NCBI RefSeq assembly: GCF_937616625.2
Contig: NC_065572.1
Coordinates: 45,039,653 to 45,103,652, forward strand
Direction: 5' to 3'
Source of the DNA: Mercurialis annua
Lineage: Eukaryota; Streptophyta; Magnoliopsida; Malpighiales; Euphorbiaceae
Length of the DNA: 64,000 nt
Positions 61,001 through 64,000 of this stretch are shown in pieces. Positions within the stretch are counted from its first letter, which is position 1, and each line of letters begins with the position of its first letter. Below the pieces are notes generated by a model. It was not told the origin of the DNA, searched no databases, and worked only from the letters and a program-made list of their open reading frames with translations. A program made the position numbers and the translations under genes.

Positions 61001-64000
61001 TTAGATTAGTATGTCGCATCTCAAATCTCTCTAACGCGTCATTCCGATTTCCTAAGCATGGTTAGGTTATATTACGCAAAGTGTCCGTGAAAAGTGACAC
61101 TAGATTAGTATGTCGCGTCTCAAGTCTCTCTAACGCGTCGTTCCGATATCCTAAGCATTGTTATGTTATATTACGCAATGCGTGCGTAAAAAGTTACGCT
61201 AGATTAATATTGCGCGTCTCAAATCTCTTTAACGCGTCGTTTCGATTACCATGCTTATGTCGCGTCACAAGTCTCTCAAACACGTCGTTCTGATTACCTA
61301 AGCATGGTTAGGTTATATTACACAAAGTGTGCGTTCAAAATGACAATTGATTAGTATGTCACATCTCAAGTCTATTTAATGCATCGTTCGAATTACTTAA
61401 GCATGGTTAGGTTATATTAGGCAGAGTGTACGTGAAAAATGACAATAGATTAGTATGTCGCGTCTTAAGTCTATCTAACGCGTTGTTCCGATTACCTTAG
61501 GCTATATTACGCAAATTGTGCATGAAAAGTGACGCTAGATTAGTATGTCGCATCTCAATTCTCTTTATCGCGTTGTTCCAATTATCTAAGCATGGTTAGG
61601 GTATATTATGCAAAGCGTGCGTGAAAAGTGACATTAGATTAGTATGTCGCGTCTAAAGTCTATTTAACGCGTCATTCCTATTACCTAAGAATGGTTAGGT
61701 TATATTACGCAGTGTGCGTGAAAAGTGACGCTAGATTAGCATGTCGCGTCTCAAGGCTCTTTAATGTGTCGTTCCGATTACCTAAGCATGGTTAGGTTAT
61801 AATGCGCAAAGTTTGCGTGAAAAGTGACGATAGATTAGTATGTCGCGTGTCAAGGCTCTTTAACGCGTCGTTCCGATTACTTAATTATGGTTAGGCTATA
61901 GTACGCAAAGTGTGCGTAAAAAGGATCAATTGATTAGTATGTACGTCGTTTCGATCACCATACTTATCTCGCGTCACAAGTCTCTTTGACGCGTCGTTCT
62001 GATTAACTATGCATGGTTAGGTTATATTACGCAAAGTGTGCGTGAAAAGTGAGGTTAGATTAGTATGTCGCGTCTCAATTCTCTCTAACGCGTCGTTCCA
62101 ATTTCCTAAGCATGGTTAGGTTATAATACGTAAAGTGTGCATGAAAAGTGACACTAGATTAGTATGTCGCGTCTCAAGTCTCTCTAACACGTCGCTCCGA
62201 TTTCCTAAGCATGGTTATGTTATATTACGCAACACGTGCGTAAAAAGTGACGCTAGATTAATATTGCGCGTCTCAAGTCTCTTTAACGCGTCATTTCGAT
62301 TACCATGCTTATGTCGCGTCACAAGTCTCTCTAACGCGTCGTTCCGATTACCTAAGCATGGTTAGGTTATAGTACGCAAAGTTTGCGTGGAAAGGAGCAA
62401 TAAAGTATGTCGCGTCTCAAGTCTTTTTAACGCGTCGTTCCGATTACCTAAGTATGGTTAGGTTATATTACGCGAAGTGTGCGTGAAAAGTGACGCTAGA
62501 TTAGTATGTCCACTCTCAAGTCTCTTTAATGCGTCGTTCCGATTACCTAAGCATGGTTAGGTTATATTACGCAAAGTGTGAGTAAAAAGTGAGGCTAGAT
62601 TAGTTTGTTTCGTCTCAATTCTCTTTAACGCGTCGTTTCGATTACTACACTTATCTCGAGTCACAAGTCTCTTTAACGCGTCGTTCCGATTACCTAAGCA
62701 TGGTTAGGTTATATTACGCAAAGTGTGCGTGAAAAGTAACTTTAGATTAGTATGTCGCATCTCAAATCTCTCTAACGCGTCATTCCGATTTCCTAAGCAT
62801 GGTTAGGTTATATTACGCAAAGTGTCCGTGAAAAGTGACACTAGATTAGTATGTCGCGTCTCAAGTCTCTCTAACGCGTCGTTCCGATATCCTAAGCATT
62901 GTTATGTTATATTACGCAATGCGTGCGTAAAAAGTTACGCTAGATTAATATTGCGCGTCTCAAATCTCTTTAACGCGTCGTTTCGATTACCATGCTTATG
63001 TCGCGTCACAAGTCTCTCAAACACGTCGTTCTGATTACCTAAGCATGGTTAGGTTATATTACACAAAGTGTGCGTTCAAAATGACAATTGATTAGTATGT
63101 CACATCTCAAGTCTATTTAATGCATCGTTCGAATTACTTAAGCATGGTTAGGTTATATTAGGCAGAGTGTACGTGAAAAATGACAATAGATTAGTATGTC
63201 GCGTCTTAAGTCTATCTAACGCGTTGTTCCGATTACCTTAGGCTATATTACGCAAATTGTGCATGAAAAGTGACGCTAGATTAGTACGTCGCATCTCAAT
63301 TCTCTTTATCTCGTTTTTCCGATTATCTAAGCATGGTTAGGTTATATTATGCAAAGCGTGCATGAAAAGTGACATTAGATTAGTATGTCGCGTCTAAAGT
63401 CTATTTAACGCGTCATTCCTATTACCTAAGAATGGTTAGGTTATATTACGCAGTGTGCGTGAAAAGTGACGCTAGATTAGCATGTCGCGTCTCAAGGCTC
63501 TTTAATGTGTCGTTCCGATTACCTAAGCATGGTTAGGTTATAATGCGCAAAGTTTGCGTGAAAAGTGACGATAGATTAGTATGTCGCGTGTCAAGGCTCT
63601 TTAACGCGTCGTTCCGATTACTTAATTATGGTTAGGCTATAGTACGCAAAGTGTGCGTAAAAAGGATCAATTGATTAGTATGTACGTCGTTTCGATCACC
63701 ATACTTATCTCGCGTCACAAGTCTCTTTGACGCGTCGTTCTGATTAACTATGCATGGTTAGGTTATATTACGCAAAGTGTGCGTGAAAAGTGAGGTTAGA
63801 TTAGTATGTCGCGTCTCAATTCTCTCTAACGCGTCGTTCCAATTTCCTAAGCATGGTTAGGTTATAATACGTAAAGTGTGCATGAAAAGTGACACTAGAT
63901 TAGTATGTCGCGTCTCAAGTCTCTCTAACACGTCGCTCCGATTTCCTAAGCATGGTTATGTTATATTACGCAACACGTGCGTAAAAAGTGACGCTAGATT
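55037..64000 (+). repeat. 1741-bp higher-order repeat array, 5+ near-identical copies
   Basis: The marker gattaactatgcatgg recurs at 55037, 56778, 58519, 60260, 62001 and 63742, each time exactly 1741 bp apart; the last copy is cut by the window end. Each unit comprises 99-bp monomers plus a few 48-bp modules. The unit joint is visible at 56719/56720, where 'gattagtatgt' runs into 'acgtcgtttcgatcacc', fusing two normally separate parts of the parental HOR. The unit closely matches 43797-45385 (offset 11240), its likely source. Only a handful of substitutions separate the copies, making this the youngest part of the array. The repeated 76- and 70-residue frames inside it (for example 55171-55401 and 55858-56070) are satellite read-through. 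Confidence 0.96.
63286..63365 (+). other. Cluster of differences inside HOR copy 5
   Basis: Compared with the same place one unit earlier (61545-61624), this ~80-bp stretch has several changes: 'tacgtcgc' for 'tatgtcgc', 'ctcgtttttccg' for 'gcgttgttcca', 'ggttaggtta' for 'ggttagggta', and 'cgtgcatg' for 'cgtgcgtg'. The surrounding unit is almost unchanged. Confidence 0.85.

Larger units (their letters stand above)
1..64000 (+). repeat. 99-bp satellite DNA array with 48-bp short modules
   Basis: Nearly every base belongs to a tandem repeat with a 99-bp period; successive 'catgg' landmarks, for example near 4629 and 4728, lie 99 bp apart. Monomer landmarks in order are ggttaggttatattacgc, gtgcgtgaaaagtgac, gattagtatgtcgcg, gtctcaagtctcttt and acgcgtcgttccgatta. 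A shorter 48-bp module (gattaccat, then cttatctcgcgtcac, then aagtctctttaacgcgtcg) is interspersed. It keeps the two ends of the 99-bp unit but lacks 51 bp between them. Most monomers contain ACGCGT (MluI) and CGTCTC (BsmBI/Esp3I) sites, so digestion should give a ladder. Orientation is plus except at 36533-41481. I do not recognise the family by name. Centromeric, pericentromeric and subtelomeric heterochromatin are all possible locations and the sequence does not decide between them. Confidence 0.98.

Noticed and set aside
1..64000. Protein repeat family encoded by the many 60-100 residue frames
   Set aside because: The same residues appear on both strands of a satellite at irregular places, with no promoter, start context or continuous frame. 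They were treated as by-products and kept only as a low-priority test.
1..64000. CRISPR-like array of 99-bp or 48-bp units
   Set aside because: There are no short conserved repeats separated by unique spacers; the whole unit is conserved, no cas-like gene is present, and the context is a plant genome.
1..64000. Telomere-like motif: 'ggttaggtta' in each monomer resembles two TTAGG units
   Set aside because: It occurs once per 99 bp inside a complex monomer and is never tandem. Plant telomeres are usually TTTAGGG arrays, so it is coincidental.
1..64000. CENP-B-box-like site around 'gtttcgattacc'
   Set aside because: It shares only the TTCG core; the required CGGG part is missing.

Overview
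This window is almost entirely one tandemly repeated satellite DNA. I see no intact protein-coding gene and no functional RNA gene. The host is very probably a plant. Two embedded fragments carry the plus-strand primer-binding motif TGGTATCAGAGC (complementary to initiator tRNA-Met) followed by a degraded movement-protein-like coding region of the kind found in plant pararetroviruses (Caulimoviridae). A tRNA-derived SINE-like insertion is also present.

The satellite has a ~99-bp monomer (L) and a 48-bp short module (S). S equals L with a 51-bp internal deletion plus diagnostic changes ('cac' where L has 'ctc', and 'atgcttatg' or 'atacttatc' in the middle). L and S modules are mixed throughout and organised into higher-order repeats (HORs) of very different size and age. 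Both lengths are multiples of three and the consensus lacks stops in one frame on each strand. This explains the many short 'ORFs' with a 33-residue period; I regard them as by-products.

Layout. 1-10368 and 10369-~20040: two copies of a ~10.4-10.9 kb HOR, each holding the same ~0.89-kb pararetrovirus-like fragment (2730-3619 and 13674-14562). The second copy also has a unique 52-bp non-satellite stretch (10998-11049). ~20041-22900: a segment related to 45.6-47.2 kb and 52.9-54.6 kb. ~22900-36532: an older, more divergent array with local duplications. 36533-41481: ~4.9 kb of the same satellite in reverse orientation, homologous to 32.9-36.5 kb. 41491-47385 and 47386-54796: two copies of a 5.7-7.4 kb HOR, each opening with a run of 48-bp modules and each carrying the same SINE-like insertion with the same target-site duplication. 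55037-64000: just over five near-identical copies of a 1741-bp HOR, the youngest part, running off the right edge.

The window reads as a record of satellite evolution: old array, capture of a viral fragment and a SINE, segmental amplification carrying both along, an inversion, then recent homogenisation at the right. Homology statements come from reading the sequence by eye; no alignment software was run and percent identities are not given.
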